Assembly (NCBI RefSeq): GCF_028307215.1
Contig: NZ_JAQMHV010000001.1
Span: 620,001 to 684,000, forward strand
Source: Falsirhodobacter sp. 20TX0035
GTDB lineage: Bacteria > Pseudomonadota > Alphaproteobacteria > Rhodobacterales > Rhodobacteraceae
Length of the DNA: 64,000 nt
Reading direction: 5' to 3'
Part shown: in pieces, positions 56,101 through 64,000 of the stretch
Layout of the letters: every line of letters starts with the position of its first letter
How positions within the stretch are numbered: position 1 is the stretch's first letter
Program-made: the position numbers and the translations under genes
Notes under the pieces: model-generated
Told to the model about the DNA's origin: nothing
Database searches by the model: none
The model's input: the letters and a program-made list of their open reading frames with translations, nothing else

Positions 56101-57573
56101 ATGAAAGGGCCGCAACTCCGTCAGGTGTTCGAAGGAAATGCGCTGGCGCACTGGTCCTCGCTGACCAGCCTGTCGGTGGTGACGGTGGGGGCGGACACGT
56201 TCCTCTTCGCCGCGTCCGAGGCGTCGGCGGGGATGCAGTCCTTCCGCATCTCGGACACCGGGAGCGTCAGCCATGCCGCCAGCACGTCCCTGGGTGGAAC
56301 CTACAGCTGGCCCGACGATCTGCTGCCGGTGACGCTGAACGGGGATCTGCGGCTTCTGCTGCCGTCGGACGATTCGGGGGCCACGCGCATGGCCGATGTC
56401 CTGGCGTCCGGCGGGGCGCAGATGTCCGGCCTGACCGGCCTCGCCTCCGCCACCACCATGACGTCGGTGGAGGTGGGAGGCCAGACCTTCCTTGCCGCGG
56501 CCGACAGCGCGGGCGCCCATCTGCGGCTTTACGCGCTGAACACGAACTGGACGGTGAAGGCCACCGATGTGAAGGCCGACAGCGACAAGACCATGCTCGA
56601 CGGCGTAAACGACCTCGTCTCCGTCACGGTCGGCGGGAAAAGCTTCGTTCTCAGCAGTTCGCCCAAGGAAGGCGGCATCACCGCGCACGAAGTGACGGCC
56701 GCCGGAAAGCTGATCCTGACCGACGAGTTGCGCCCCAAGGACGGCTTGTGGGTCAGCGGCATCGCCTCGCTCCACAAGGTGGAGGTGGCGGGAGAACAGT
56801 ACGTGATCGCGGCCTCCAACCTCAGCAGCTCCATCTCGGTCGTGCGGGTGAACGATCTTGGCGTGATGTTCGTGCAGGACCAGCTGAACGACGATCTGAC
56901 CACCCGCTTCCACGGGGTGGAGGATCTTGCGATCTTCACCAAGAACGACCGCACCTTCATCGTCGCCGCCGGGAACGATGGCGGCGTTTCGCTTCTGGAA
57001 CTCCTGCCGGGGGGCGAGCTTTATCATCACCTGTCCACCGAGGCGGAGGGCTGGACCCCCGGCGCCGTCGCCTCGGTCGAGGCGGTGGTGCGGGGCGACG
57101 ACGTGCAGATCTTCCTCGGGCGCGCCGACATGCCCGGGCTGGTGCACCTGACGCTGGACATGGGGAATCTGGGAAACCGCATTCAGACCACCTCCGGCCA
57201 TTCGACCCTGAACGGGACCAACGGCGGTGACCTGCTGATCGGCGGGGGGGCGCGGGACGTGCTGAACGGCGGCAAGGGGGACGACGTGCTGATGGGGCGC
57301 GGCGGCGGCAACCACCTGACCGGCGGCGCCGGGGCCGACGTCTTCGTTCTGGCGGGCAACGCGGGCAAGGACTACATCGCCGATTTCATCCGCGGAGAGG
57401 ATCGGATCGACCTCAGCGACTGGGGCATGATCTACGATCCCTCGGTGCTGACGATCGTGTCCAGCGGCACCAGCGCCACCCTCAGCTGGAACGGCCATAC
57501 GGTGATCGTGCAAAGCGGGGACGACCAGTCGCTGAAGGCCGACACCTGGACCGCGGACGATTTCCTGTTTTAG
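56101..57573 (+). CDS. RTX calcium-binding protein with seven propeller-like repeats
   Basis: 490 residues, no N-terminal signal. Residues 28-350 hold seven imperfect repeats of about 46-52 residues, each starting near 28, 77, 123, 175, 227, 279 and 329 with a pattern like V.VGG.TF..AAS; this suggests a seven-bladed beta-propeller (inference). C-terminal nonapeptides GGxGxD-type follow at 370-415 (LNGGKGDDVLMG, LTGGAGADVF), the calcium-binding RTX roll and type I secretion signal region. ATG at 56101 has AAGGTGG upstream. No type I secretion genes lie nearby. Likely an exported surface-associated protein. Confidence 0.8.
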   Translation: MKGPQLRQVFEGNALAHWSSLTSLSVVTVGADTFLFAASEASAGMQSFRISDTGSVSHAASTSLGGTYSWPDDLLPVTLNGDLRLLLPSDDSGATRMADVLASGGAQMSGLTGLASATTMTSVEVGGQTFLAAADSAGAHLRLYALNTNWTVKATDVKADSDKTMLDGVNDLVSVTVGGKSFVLSSSPKEGGITAHEVTAAGKLILTDELRPKDGLWVSGIASLHKVEVAGEQYVIAASNLSSSISVVRVNDLGVMFVQDQLNDDLTTRFHGVEDLAIFTKNDRTFIVAAGNDGGVSLLELLPGGELYHHLSTEAEGWTPGAVASVEAVVRGDDVQIFLGRADMPGLVHLTLDMGNLGNRIQTTSGHSTLNGTNGGDLLIGGGARDVLNGGKGDDVLMGRGGGNHLTGGAGADVFVLAGNAGKDYIADFIRGEDRIDLSDWGMIYDPSVLTIVSSGTSATLSWNGHTVIVQSGDDQSLKADTWTADDFLF

Positions 57574-57633
57574 GTTAACCAACCCGAAGGTGTTTCCCGC
57601 CATCCTGACGCCGACACGGATCGGAGGGGACGC

Positions 57634-59013
57634 ATGACGGCGGTTCTGGGTGGGTTGGGCGGCGCGGAAGGGTATGGCGAAGGCGTTCTGCCCCGCTCGG
57701 ACGATGCGTCGGTGCAGCAGAACTGGTCCAGCGTCTTCGAGGACGGGCTGAACGTGTTCGGCACGCATTATGCCGCCAACCGAATCTGGGTGAACACGAA
57801 CGGCACCATCTCGTTCGGACAGGCCTATGCCGAATACCCGACCCGGACTAACACGGCGCCCCCTGTGGATCTGATCGCAGGGTTCTGGGCGGACATCGAC
57901 ACGCGCCTGCGTGGCGAAGGCGTGGAAAGCGGCCCGGTCTACATCGACGTCGATCCCGCGGCCGATCGGGTGGTCGTCACCTGGGTGGATGTCGGCTCCT
58001 ACCGCCGGGACACGGACCCCGCCAACACGTTCCAGATCATCCTTCAGGATCAGGGCAACGGCGATTTCGACATCATCTTCCGGTATGAGGATATCGGCTG
58101 GACCACCGGCACCGCAGACGGTGACACCGGCGCGCGGGCCGGTCTTTATTCGCCGCTGCTGCCCAAGGCCATCACGCTGACGAACGGCGATCTGGCCGAT
58201 CTGGACATCATCACGGGCAATGCCGGCACCGGCGTCTGGAAGTTCGAGGTGCGCAACGGCGGCGTGGACGGGCTGAAGCCGATCGCCGGGCTGAACCTGA
58301 CGGGCACCGAAGGCAAGGACACGCTGACCGGCGGGGCGGACGGCGACCTGCTGAAGGGGCTGGGCGGGGACGATGCCCTTGTCGGCAAGGGGGGAAACGA
58401 CACGATCTATGGCGGCAACGGTCCCGACCGGCTCTATGGCGATGACGGCGACGACCTCATCTTCGGTGGCACCGATTCGGGCGATCTGCGCGACCTGATC
58501 TATGGCGGCAACGGCAACGACACGATCGATGCCGGCTATGGCAACGACGAGGTGCATGCCGGTGCCGGCGATGACAGCGTTCTGGGCGGCTTCGGCTCCG
58601 ACACGCTGATCGGGAACGAGGGGAACGACACGCTCAGCGGCGGCCCCCTTTCGGACGAACTGTTCGGAAACGATGGCGACGATTTCCTGAACGGCGGATT
58701 CGGGCATGACCGGCTGAACGGCGGCGCGGGGGCGGACACCTTCTATCATCTTGGCATTCCGGATCACGGGTCGGACTGGATCCAGGACTATTCCGCCGCC
58801 GAGAGGGACATCCTTCAATTCGGCAGCAACGCCCGGCTGAGCGATTTTCAGATCAACTACGCCGAAACCGCCCGCGCCGGTGTCGCGGGCGTTGCCGAAG
58901 CGTTCATCATCTACAAGCCCACCAACCAGATCATCTGGGCGCTGGTGGACGGGGCCGCGCAGGACCAGATCCTGCTGCAGCTCAACGGGGTGAACTACGA
59001 CCTTCTGGCCTGA
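57634..59013 (+). CDS. RTX calcium-binding protein with nidogen-like (NIDO) domain
   Basis: 459 residues. An N-terminal nidogen-like extracellular domain (about 25-205: NVFGTHYAANRIWVNTNGTISFG, LIAGFWADIDTR, FQIILQDQGNGDFDIIFRYEDIGW) precedes ten or so RTX nonapeptides (about 225-370: GKDTLTGGADGDLLKG, GGNDTIYGGNGPD). Without signal peptide; type I secretion is expected. NIDO domains are found in adhesive matrix proteins, so surface or glycan attachment is a plausible role. Strong ribosome site GGAGGGG. Overlaps the convergent sulfotransferase gene by 19 bases. Confidence 0.85.
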   Translation: MTAVLGGLGGAEGYGEGVLPRSDDASVQQNWSSVFEDGLNVFGTHYAANRIWVNTNGTISFGQAYAEYPTRTNTAPPVDLIAGFWADIDTRLRGEGVESGPVYIDVDPAADRVVVTWVDVGSYRRDTDPANTFQIILQDQGNGDFDIIFRYEDIGWTTGTADGDTGARAGLYSPLLPKAITLTNGDLADLDIITGNAGTGVWKFEVRNGGVDGLKPIAGLNLTGTEGKDTLTGGADGDLLKGLGGDDALVGKGGNDTIYGGNGPDRLYGDDGDDLIFGGTDSGDLRDLIYGGNGNDTIDAGYGNDEVHAGAGDDSVLGGFGSDTLIGNEGNDTLSGGPLSDELFGNDGDDFLNGGFGHDRLNGGAGADTFYHLGIPDHGSDWIQDYSAAERDILQFGSNARLSDFQINYAETARAGVAGVAEAFIIYKPTNQIIWALVDGAAQDQILLQLNGVNYDLLA

Positions 59014-59987
59014 CGCAAGGCGGTCAGGCAGGCGATCCACACCTCCTCGGTCATGTCGTCACGAAAGACGGTGCCCTCCGGCGGTTCGGTGACCGACAGC
59101 GCAAAGCCGGGCTGGACCGTCGCCAGACGCTCCTGAAACTCGGCGTTGCGGTGGCCGAAATGCTGCTTCAGCCGGGCCATCTCCTCGCGCGTGAACAGGC
59201 AGCTTCGGACGTTGTGGCCAAAGTGGCGGCAAAACGCCTCCTGCATCACGGTAACGAGGCCGGGGCCCGGCGGTTCGGGCCGGTCGACCTGCGCCGCGAT
59301 CCAGGACGGCAGCGCGGGGGGAGAGGGGTTGGAATGGCCGCCATGCACGTCTTTCAATGGCGGGTGATCCGGCAGGCCTGCGGCGCGCAGGATGGCCGGC
59401 ACCAGCCCCCCGGCGGATTTCCGGGCGCGGTCGAAATCCAGGAAATGGATCCGGTCGGCCGGAAACACCGCCAAGAGGCTGTCATAGAGCCGGCTGTAAT
59501 CGACCCACAGCCCTTCGGCCTGATCCGTCCCCATCGCGCCGTTGGCCGTCCAGGTGGGCGGCCAGGGTTCCCGCTGGCGCGAGACTTCCAGCCAGACCGA
59601 TTGCAGGAACTGCCACTGCTCCCTCAGCACGCAGACCACGTCGACGCGGTCGAACCCTGACAACAGGTCCCGTATGACCCCCAGATCGGGCGAGCGTCCG
59701 GCCTCGGCCCGCGACAATTCCTCGGTCGACAGGATCATCACACCGTCCTGACGGGCATGGTCCGCCGCCAGCCGCTTCAGCGTGCCAACCGACCCGTATC
59801 GCCAGTGATACATCTCGGGCAGGTGCGGGTTCCAGTCGCCCACCAGCCCGTGATGGCCGGCGTTCTTGCCCACCTTTGGATAGAAGACGCCGCGCCGCGC
59901 CAGATCCCGCGCGTTGTGCGCCATCATGTCCTGGAATGTGGTGCTGCCCGTCTTGTGGGTCCCGATGTGAAGGACGGCGCGCGCCAT
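58995..59987 (-). CDS. Sulfotransferase-like protein (paralogue)
   Basis: 330 residues with VLHIGTHKTGSTTFQ (5-19) as PAPS loop and MILSTEELSRAEAG, VVCVLREQWQFLQSVWLEVSRQ aligned to the same positions as the protein at 53537. The pair clearly stems from one duplication; each lies next to a different export or glycosyltransferase gene. It starts one base inside the stop of the large glycosyltransferase gene (TGATG), so it is probably coupled to glycan synthesis. Target sugar unknown. Confidence 0.82.
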   Translation of the reverse strand: MARAVLHIGTHKTGSTTFQDMMAHNARDLARRGVFYPKVGKNAGHHGLVGDWNPHLPEMYHWRYGSVGTLKRLAADHARQDGVMILSTEELSRAEAGRSPDLGVIRDLLSGFDRVDVVCVLREQWQFLQSVWLEVSRQREPWPPTWTANGAMGTDQAEGLWVDYSRLYDSLLAVFPADRIHFLDFDRARKSAGGLVPAILRAAGLPDHPPLKDVHGGHSNPSPPALPSWIAAQVDRPEPPGPGLVTVMQEAFCRHFGHNVRSCLFTREEMARLKQHFGHRNAEFQERLATVQPGFALSVTEPPEGTVFRDDMTEEVWIACLTALRQARRS

Positions 59988-62173
59988 CAGACGCGACCCC
60001 GCACATGCCGGGCCAGCACGTCCAGATACAGCCGCCCGAAAGTCTGGCTCGGCTCCATCACCGCCTTTTCGCCCCATTCGTTCCAGGCGTTGATGAACAG
60101 CTCGTTCCGGTAGGACGTGGGAACCCGCCGTTCCAGCACCCGCCGCAGCCACAGGTCGAACGCCGCGGGCGTTCCGCCCCAGGCCATGTGGCCCTTGGCC
60201 CCGCGCCGCGCCGTGTTGTCCCAGCCGGGCATGATCCCGGCGATGGTGTGGTCCGGCAGCCCGGCCCCGTCCGCCTTGGCCGCCACGGCCGCGTAGTCGT
60301 AGATCAGGCCCCGGAAGCGGTCGGACACGCCCACCGGCATCCGGTTGCCCTGCGGCCCGCCGAACAGGTAATCCTCGGGCGACACCAGCCCGTGGGGCGG
60401 CATCTCGATCCAGAAGTCGAACAGGTCGGCGGGAACGGGATGTTCGCCTTCCACGTGGAACCGCACGGCGCCCAGCTCCACCTCCAGCCCCATGCGGCGC
60501 CACGCCTCGCGCAGGCGCGCGACGCTGCCCACCGGATCGGGCAGATCGTCCGGGCGGTAGATGACAAAGCGTGGGCGCTGCCCGTCGGGCCGGACATGCC
60601 GGGGATCGCGCATGAAACGCGCGACGTCGGCGGCCAGACGCGCCTCGAACCCGTCGCGATAGGCCTGTTCCAGCAGGACCTGCCCGGTCAGGCCGTCCCA
60701 GTTCCGCCGCCAGCTTTCGTTCGCCCAGCACAGATAGAAGGGCATGTCGACGTCCGGCCGCTCCAGCAGTCGTTCCATCGGCGCTTCCAGGATGCGGCCC
60801 TCGTCGAACCAGTAGTGATAGACGCAGAAGGCGTCGATCCCCGCATCACGCGCCAAGGCCGATTGCGCGCCCATAGTTTCGGTCACCCGCAGGTCGTAAT
60901 AGCCCAGATCGGCGGGCAGCATGGGTTGCAGATGGCCCGCGAATTGCGCCTTGGCGTTAACCGTGCCGCGCCATTCGGTGAAGCCTGCCCCCCACCATGC
61001 GTCGTTCTGCGGCACGGGGTGGAACTGCGGCAGATAGAAGGCCGAGACAAAAGCGGGCGGCGCCACGGCCTTGGCGGGGCGCGGGGCAATTTCGGACGTC
61101 TGGCGCACGAACTGCCCCGCCATGGTCGCAAGATAGCCCAAGGCGCGCTCCACCGCATGGGCCACGGTGCCGTCCACTTGCCCGGCTTCGCGCTCGAAAT
61201 CCGTTTCCTGCAGTTTCAGCGCCTTGATCATCCCGACCATCAGCGGCGTCATCCAATACATCGACCCCGCCGGGAACGACAGCGCCTCGCGCGTCGGCAC
61301 GGCTTCCACCCGGGCCAGGATGTCGCGCACGCGGTCGAAGTTGGACCCCCACCACACCTCGCCGGTGAAGTGCTGGCCGTCCGCCACCCAGAACGCCGCC
61401 TCCGGATCAGACAGGAAATCGTCCAGCCGCGCCTGCGCGCCTTCGGGGGGCAGGATGCCGTCGATCAGGTGCCGCCGCCAGACGTCGCCATCCTGGCGGT
61501 GCGGCGACTTCTTGGTGTGAATCTTGCAGACGGCGCGGTAGTCGTCCAGCATCCCGGCGTTTACCAGCCGCAGGAAGGGCAGGATGTCACGCCCGTGATT
61601 GGGCATGGCCAGCACCGTCGCGCCCGGGAAGTCGGCCTTGATGCGTTCGGCCAGTTCCTCCGTCGCCTCGCCGCGCCAGGTCAGCGTCACGAACAGGTCG
61701 AAGGACATGTCCAGCGCGCGGAAGGTCTCGGCAAACTCCTCCCACAGGTCGGGATAGAAGATGTGCGCCACGATGGCCTGCGGGGCGGTGCGGGGCACGG
61801 GCCGCAGCACGGGGGCCTCGATCTGGGGCAGCAGCAGATCGGGCAGGTCCTGGGTCAGGCGACCCTCGGCCCGGCCGTTGTGCAGGTAATGGCGGAAGGG
61901 CGCGAGGCCGCTGGCGGCCACGTCCGGGTTGTGGCGCAGGTAGGCTGCGGGAGAGAATTCGGGGTTCGGACGATAGCCCTGCGCCTCGCCGTAGGCGATG
62001 AAATGGTGCAGCGGCAGCAGGCGGTAGACCGCGTTCATCCCCGGATACGCCCCGCGATAGAAGACCGGGTCAAACAGCCCGCTGCGATGCGCCAGAATGC
62101 GGTAACGCCATTCGCGGGGGGACAGCGCCAGAACACGCGCCAGGCGGAGGAAACGATCGGCAACGGACGTCAT
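59987..62173 (-). CDS. Multidomain glycan-synthesis protein: RgpF-like plus WbsX-like domains
   Basis: 728 residues. The first part (about 130-345) is like rhamnan-synthesis F proteins: VAHIFYPDLWEEFAETFRAL, MPNHGRDILPFL, CKIHTKKSPH and GSMYWMTPLM. The second part (about 370-728) is a WbsX-type glycosyltransferase domain: FYLPQFHPVPQNDAWWGAGFTEWRG, CVYHYWFDEGRILEAPMERLL, FYLCWANESWRRNWDG and NELFINAWNEWGEKAVMEP. Such fusions build complex surface polysaccharides. A CtrA box is 65 bases upstream of its start. Confidence 0.88.
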   Translation of the reverse strand: MTSVADRFLRLARVLALSPREWRYRILAHRSGLFDPVFYRGAYPGMNAVYRLLPLHHFIAYGEAQGYRPNPEFSPAAYLRHNPDVAASGLAPFRHYLHNGRAEGRLTQDLPDLLLPQIEAPVLRPVPRTAPQAIVAHIFYPDLWEEFAETFRALDMSFDLFVTLTWRGEATEELAERIKADFPGATVLAMPNHGRDILPFLRLVNAGMLDDYRAVCKIHTKKSPHRQDGDVWRRHLIDGILPPEGAQARLDDFLSDPEAAFWVADGQHFTGEVWWGSNFDRVRDILARVEAVPTREALSFPAGSMYWMTPLMVGMIKALKLQETDFEREAGQVDGTVAHAVERALGYLATMAGQFVRQTSEIAPRPAKAVAPPAFVSAFYLPQFHPVPQNDAWWGAGFTEWRGTVNAKAQFAGHLQPMLPADLGYYDLRVTETMGAQSALARDAGIDAFCVYHYWFDEGRILEAPMERLLERPDVDMPFYLCWANESWRRNWDGLTGQVLLEQAYRDGFEARLAADVARFMRDPRHVRPDGQRPRFVIYRPDDLPDPVGSVARLREAWRRMGLEVELGAVRFHVEGEHPVPADLFDFWIEMPPHGLVSPEDYLFGGPQGNRMPVGVSDRFRGLIYDYAAVAAKADGAGLPDHTIAGIMPGWDNTARRGAKGHMAWGGTPAAFDLWLRRVLERRVPTSYRNELFINAWNEWGEKAVMEPSQTFGRLYLDVLARHVRGRV

Positions 62174-62237
62174 TCAGGACCCTTCAAGGCGGACGATTCA
62201 GTGGTGTCAGCTTCTCGTTCATAAAGATGAACAAAGG

Positions 62238-62252
62238 TTAAACATAAATTAA
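62238..62252. promoter_or_regulatory. CtrA box between two divergent glycan genes
   Basis: TTAA (62238-62241), N7, TTAA (62249-62252), inside a larger symmetric GGTTAA-N7-TTAACC, so both strands read TTAA-N7-TTAAC. It lies 65-79 bases before the 62173 start and 69-83 bases before the 62321 start, nearly midway. A second dyad GTTCAT-N4-ATGAAC (62217-62232) is beside it. Confidence 0.7.
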
Positions 62253-62320
62253 CCAAATCGATCATAGCCTTGCCGCACTCGTCCGCCCCTTGGTGGCTGT
62301 CCGATTGCAGGAGTGATGAC

Positions 62321-63379
62321 TTGACCTTCGACCTCGTGTTCGTCTCGGGAACCTCTCGGCACGAACGCCCCTATTACGATCCGTCCGTACGGTATAGGGC
62401 GTTCAACCTTGCGGAACATTTTCGCAAGAAGGGCCACCGGGTCTGCCTGATCTCGCAGGCGAAGTTCGATCAGAACGCCGACAGCTTCACCTCGGCCCGG
62501 CTGATCCAGTTCCACCGCCCGCAGGCCACCGAAACGCTGATGCGCTTTGTCATGCGCCAGCGCGGGCGGCAGCGGCTGATAGCGGATTACGACGATCTGG
62601 TCTTCGACGTGTCCGCCGTGCATGAGACACCCGCCGTCCATGACCGGGGGGAGGAGGTGCGCACCGTCAGCCGCGCACTGGCGGCCAATGCCGAGGTGGG
62701 CGCCATGTTCCGCCTGCGCAGCGCCTCCACCGTCCCCTTGGCCGACGCCGCGACCCGGCTTCTGGGCGGCGACACGGTGGTGGTGCACAACGCGCTGGAC
62801 CCCCTTTATCGCGACGTGACGCGGCGGGTGCGCGAACGGGGCGTTTCCCCGCAATACACGGCGGGATACTTCTCGGGCACCGCCTCGCACAATCGGGATC
62901 TGGAGATGATCGCCCCGCATCTTGCGGCCCATCTGGCGCAGGATCCGGCCCACACGCTGCTGCTGGTCGGCCCCGTCGCCGTCCCGGTGGCGCTGAGGCC
63001 GTTCGAAAACCGCATCTCGCGCCTGAAGGTCACGGACTTCTACAACATGCCCGAATTGATCGCGAACTGCCGGACCCTTCTGGGCCCCCTGGTAGACAAC
63101 CGCTTCGCCCGCTGCAAGAGCGGCCTGAAATTCTTCGAAGCCGGCCTGCTGGGCGTGAACGTCGCCGCCACCCCCATTCCCGACATCGACCGGTTCGACA
63201 GCCCCCTGCTGCACAAGTGCCGGACCCCCGAGGATTGGAGCACGGCCCTGTCCGCCCCCGCCCTCGACCCCGAAACGCGGAACGCCGCCGTGGCCCGCCT
63301 GGAAGGAGAGGCCAGCCTCGCCCCCCAGATCGCGCGCTGGCAAGCCGCGTTCCTTGACCTGCAGGCGGACGTCCAATGA
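62321..63379 (+). CDS. Glycosyltransferase-like protein (GT-B type fold suspected)
   Basis: 352 residues, starting with TTG at 62321 because GGAG sits 7 bases before it; an ATG at 62315 is in another frame and stops after two codons. The segment YDPSVRYRAFNLAEHFRKKGHRVCLISQAKF, then LIADYDDLVFDV, and C-terminal YNMPELIANCRTLLGPL with KSGLKFFEAGLLGVNV look like the nucleotide-sugar binding half of a GT-B enzyme. Donor and acceptor unknown. It overlaps the next gene by four bases (ATGA). Confidence 0.75.
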   Translation: MTFDLVFVSGTSRHERPYYDPSVRYRAFNLAEHFRKKGHRVCLISQAKFDQNADSFTSARLIQFHRPQATETLMRFVMRQRGRQRLIADYDDLVFDVSAVHETPAVHDRGEEVRTVSRALAANAEVGAMFRLRSASTVPLADAATRLLGGDTVVVHNALDPLYRDVTRRVRERGVSPQYTAGYFSGTASHNRDLEMIAPHLAAHLAQDPAHTLLLVGPVAVPVALRPFENRISRLKVTDFYNMPELIANCRTLLGPLVDNRFARCKSGLKFFEAGLLGVNVAATPIPDIDRFDSPLLHKCRTPEDWSTALSAPALDPETRNAAVARLEGEASLAPQIARWQAAFLDLQADVQ

Positions 63380-64000
63380 TCAACCTTCTCTACTATCTCG
63401 AACCCCATCCCTATCGGAACACCTTCACGGAACATGCCGGCGTCATGGCGGTTCTGGAACAGGCGCTGGCCGATGCGGTGGATCGGCAGGACGTGAACCT
63501 GCGCATCTTCTCCAACGGCGAGGTGATCGACGCCCTGATGCAGCAGACGCCGCTTATGGCGCCCTTCCTGCAGCGCCCGACCGGGGCGGAAACGCGGCGC
63601 ATCCGCGCCCTGCACGACCGTTGGGCGGAACCGAAGATCGCGGAATGGCTGCAACTGGTGCGGGGCGAGGGGGAGGTGACCGACTTCTACATCTCCATCC
63701 TGGAGCGCCTGCACCGCGAGGATCCGATCGACGCGATCCTGTGCTGGTCGGAAAACGGGGCCGTGCGGCGCTTCGCCGCCGCCCATGACATTCCCGTCCT
63801 GCACGGCGAACTGGGCCCCACCCGCAGCCCCTTTCCCGAAACCGTCTATTTCGACCCGGCAGGCACCAATGGCCACGCCGCGATGCGCCAGACGATCCGC
63901 GCCCGGCTGGAGGCGGCCGAGGCGGAAGGCATCTGGAACACGTTCGGCACCGCCGCCGGCTGCCTGCCCATGGCCGAGGTGCACAACCCCGCGCCGGAGA
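63376..64000 (+). CDS. Glycan-cluster protein of unknown family, cut by the window end
   Basis: Only the first 208 codons are present and the frame is open to the last base. The sequence starts MINLLYYLEPHPYRNTFTEHAG and includes SENGAVRRFAAAHDIPVLHGELGPTRSPFPETVYFD, which resembles the donor-side region of capsule-type glycosyltransferases without a motif I can name. Its coupling to the preceding gene suggests a glycosyltransferase or glycan-modifying role. Not recognised. Confidence 0.6.
   Translation, partial: MINLLYYLEPHPYRNTFTEHAGVMAVLEQALADAVDRQDVNLRIFSNGEVIDALMQQTPLMAPFLQRPTGAETRRIRALHDRWAEPKIAEWLQLVRGEGEVTDFYISILERLHREDPIDAILCWSENGAVRRFAAAHDIPVLHGELGPTRSPFPETVYFDPAGTNGHAAMRQTIRARLEAAEAEGIWNTFGTAAGCLPMAEVHNPAPE

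Noticed and set aside
57183-58739. The repeated GGxGxD-coding DNA as a CRISPR-like or satellite repeat
   Set aside because: The periodicity is that of RTX nonapeptide codons inside two open genes.

Overview
The window is GC-rich (high-GC third positions throughout) and carries an alphaproteobacterial core gene set typical of Rhodobacterales/Paracoccaceae: rimP-nusA-ylxR-infB, argJ-mutT, dnaK-dnaJ, ubiG, tamA-tamB, a hemH followed by a small glycine/alanine-rich peptide, and CtrA-type TTAA-N7-TTAA sites. I would place it in a Rhodobacter-like genus but cannot name the species. It is chromosomal; I see no tRNA, rRNA, insertion sequence or CRISPR array.

Layout. 1-4.5 kb: envelope sugar genes (partial glycosyltransferase, galU, kdsB, cysQ) and an ABC-2 polysaccharide-type permease. 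4.5-10.1 kb: the rimP-nusA-ylxR-infB operon behind a promoter and an attenuator-like hairpin. 10.1-13.2 kb (minus): ppiC, argJ and mutT, then an orphan 47-codon gene with its own promoter and terminator. 13.4-20.2 kb: secA, then minus-strand radC and the dnaK-dnaJ pair with a heat-shock type promoter. 20.2-30 kb: proline iminopeptidase, ubiG, an isolated xylulokinase, tamA-tamB and a YihY membrane protein. 30-36.1 kb (minus): comF, grxC, marR, sugar epimerase, sugar transferase, CapD-like dehydratase and a Wzi-like outer-membrane protein, with a triple CtrA half-site array in front of the dehydratase gene. 36.1-40.5 kb: a BioC/NDUFAF5-like methyltransferase, hemH with a five-unit decayed tandem repeat of its own 3' end, a small membrane peptide, two L,D-transpeptidase-fold proteins and a CAP-domain lipoprotein. 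40.6-48.7 kb: RNA methyltransferase, two paired ABC exporters, cca, two Nudix enzymes and hslO.

48.7-64 kb is the accessory part: a surface-glycan locus with galE, several glycosyltransferases, a KpsT/KpsE/KpsM exporter, two paralogous sulfotransferases, a phage-tail-like DUF2793 protein and two RTX calcium-binding proteins, one preceded by seven propeller-like repeats. galU, galE, kdsB, cysQ (which clears PAP made by sulfotransferases), the dehydratase, the sugar transferase and the Wzi-like protein can all be read as supporting one programme: making, sulfating, exporting and anchoring a capsule-like polysaccharide. Two CtrA boxes lie in front of glycan genes on both sides of the window, suggesting that this coat is tied to the CtrA regulon.

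The most unusual observations are the hemH 3'-end repeat array, the CtrA boxes at the glycan genes, a likely ATT start codon in kpsE, and the combination of sulfotransferases, RTX proteins and a tail-fibre-like protein in one capsule locus.
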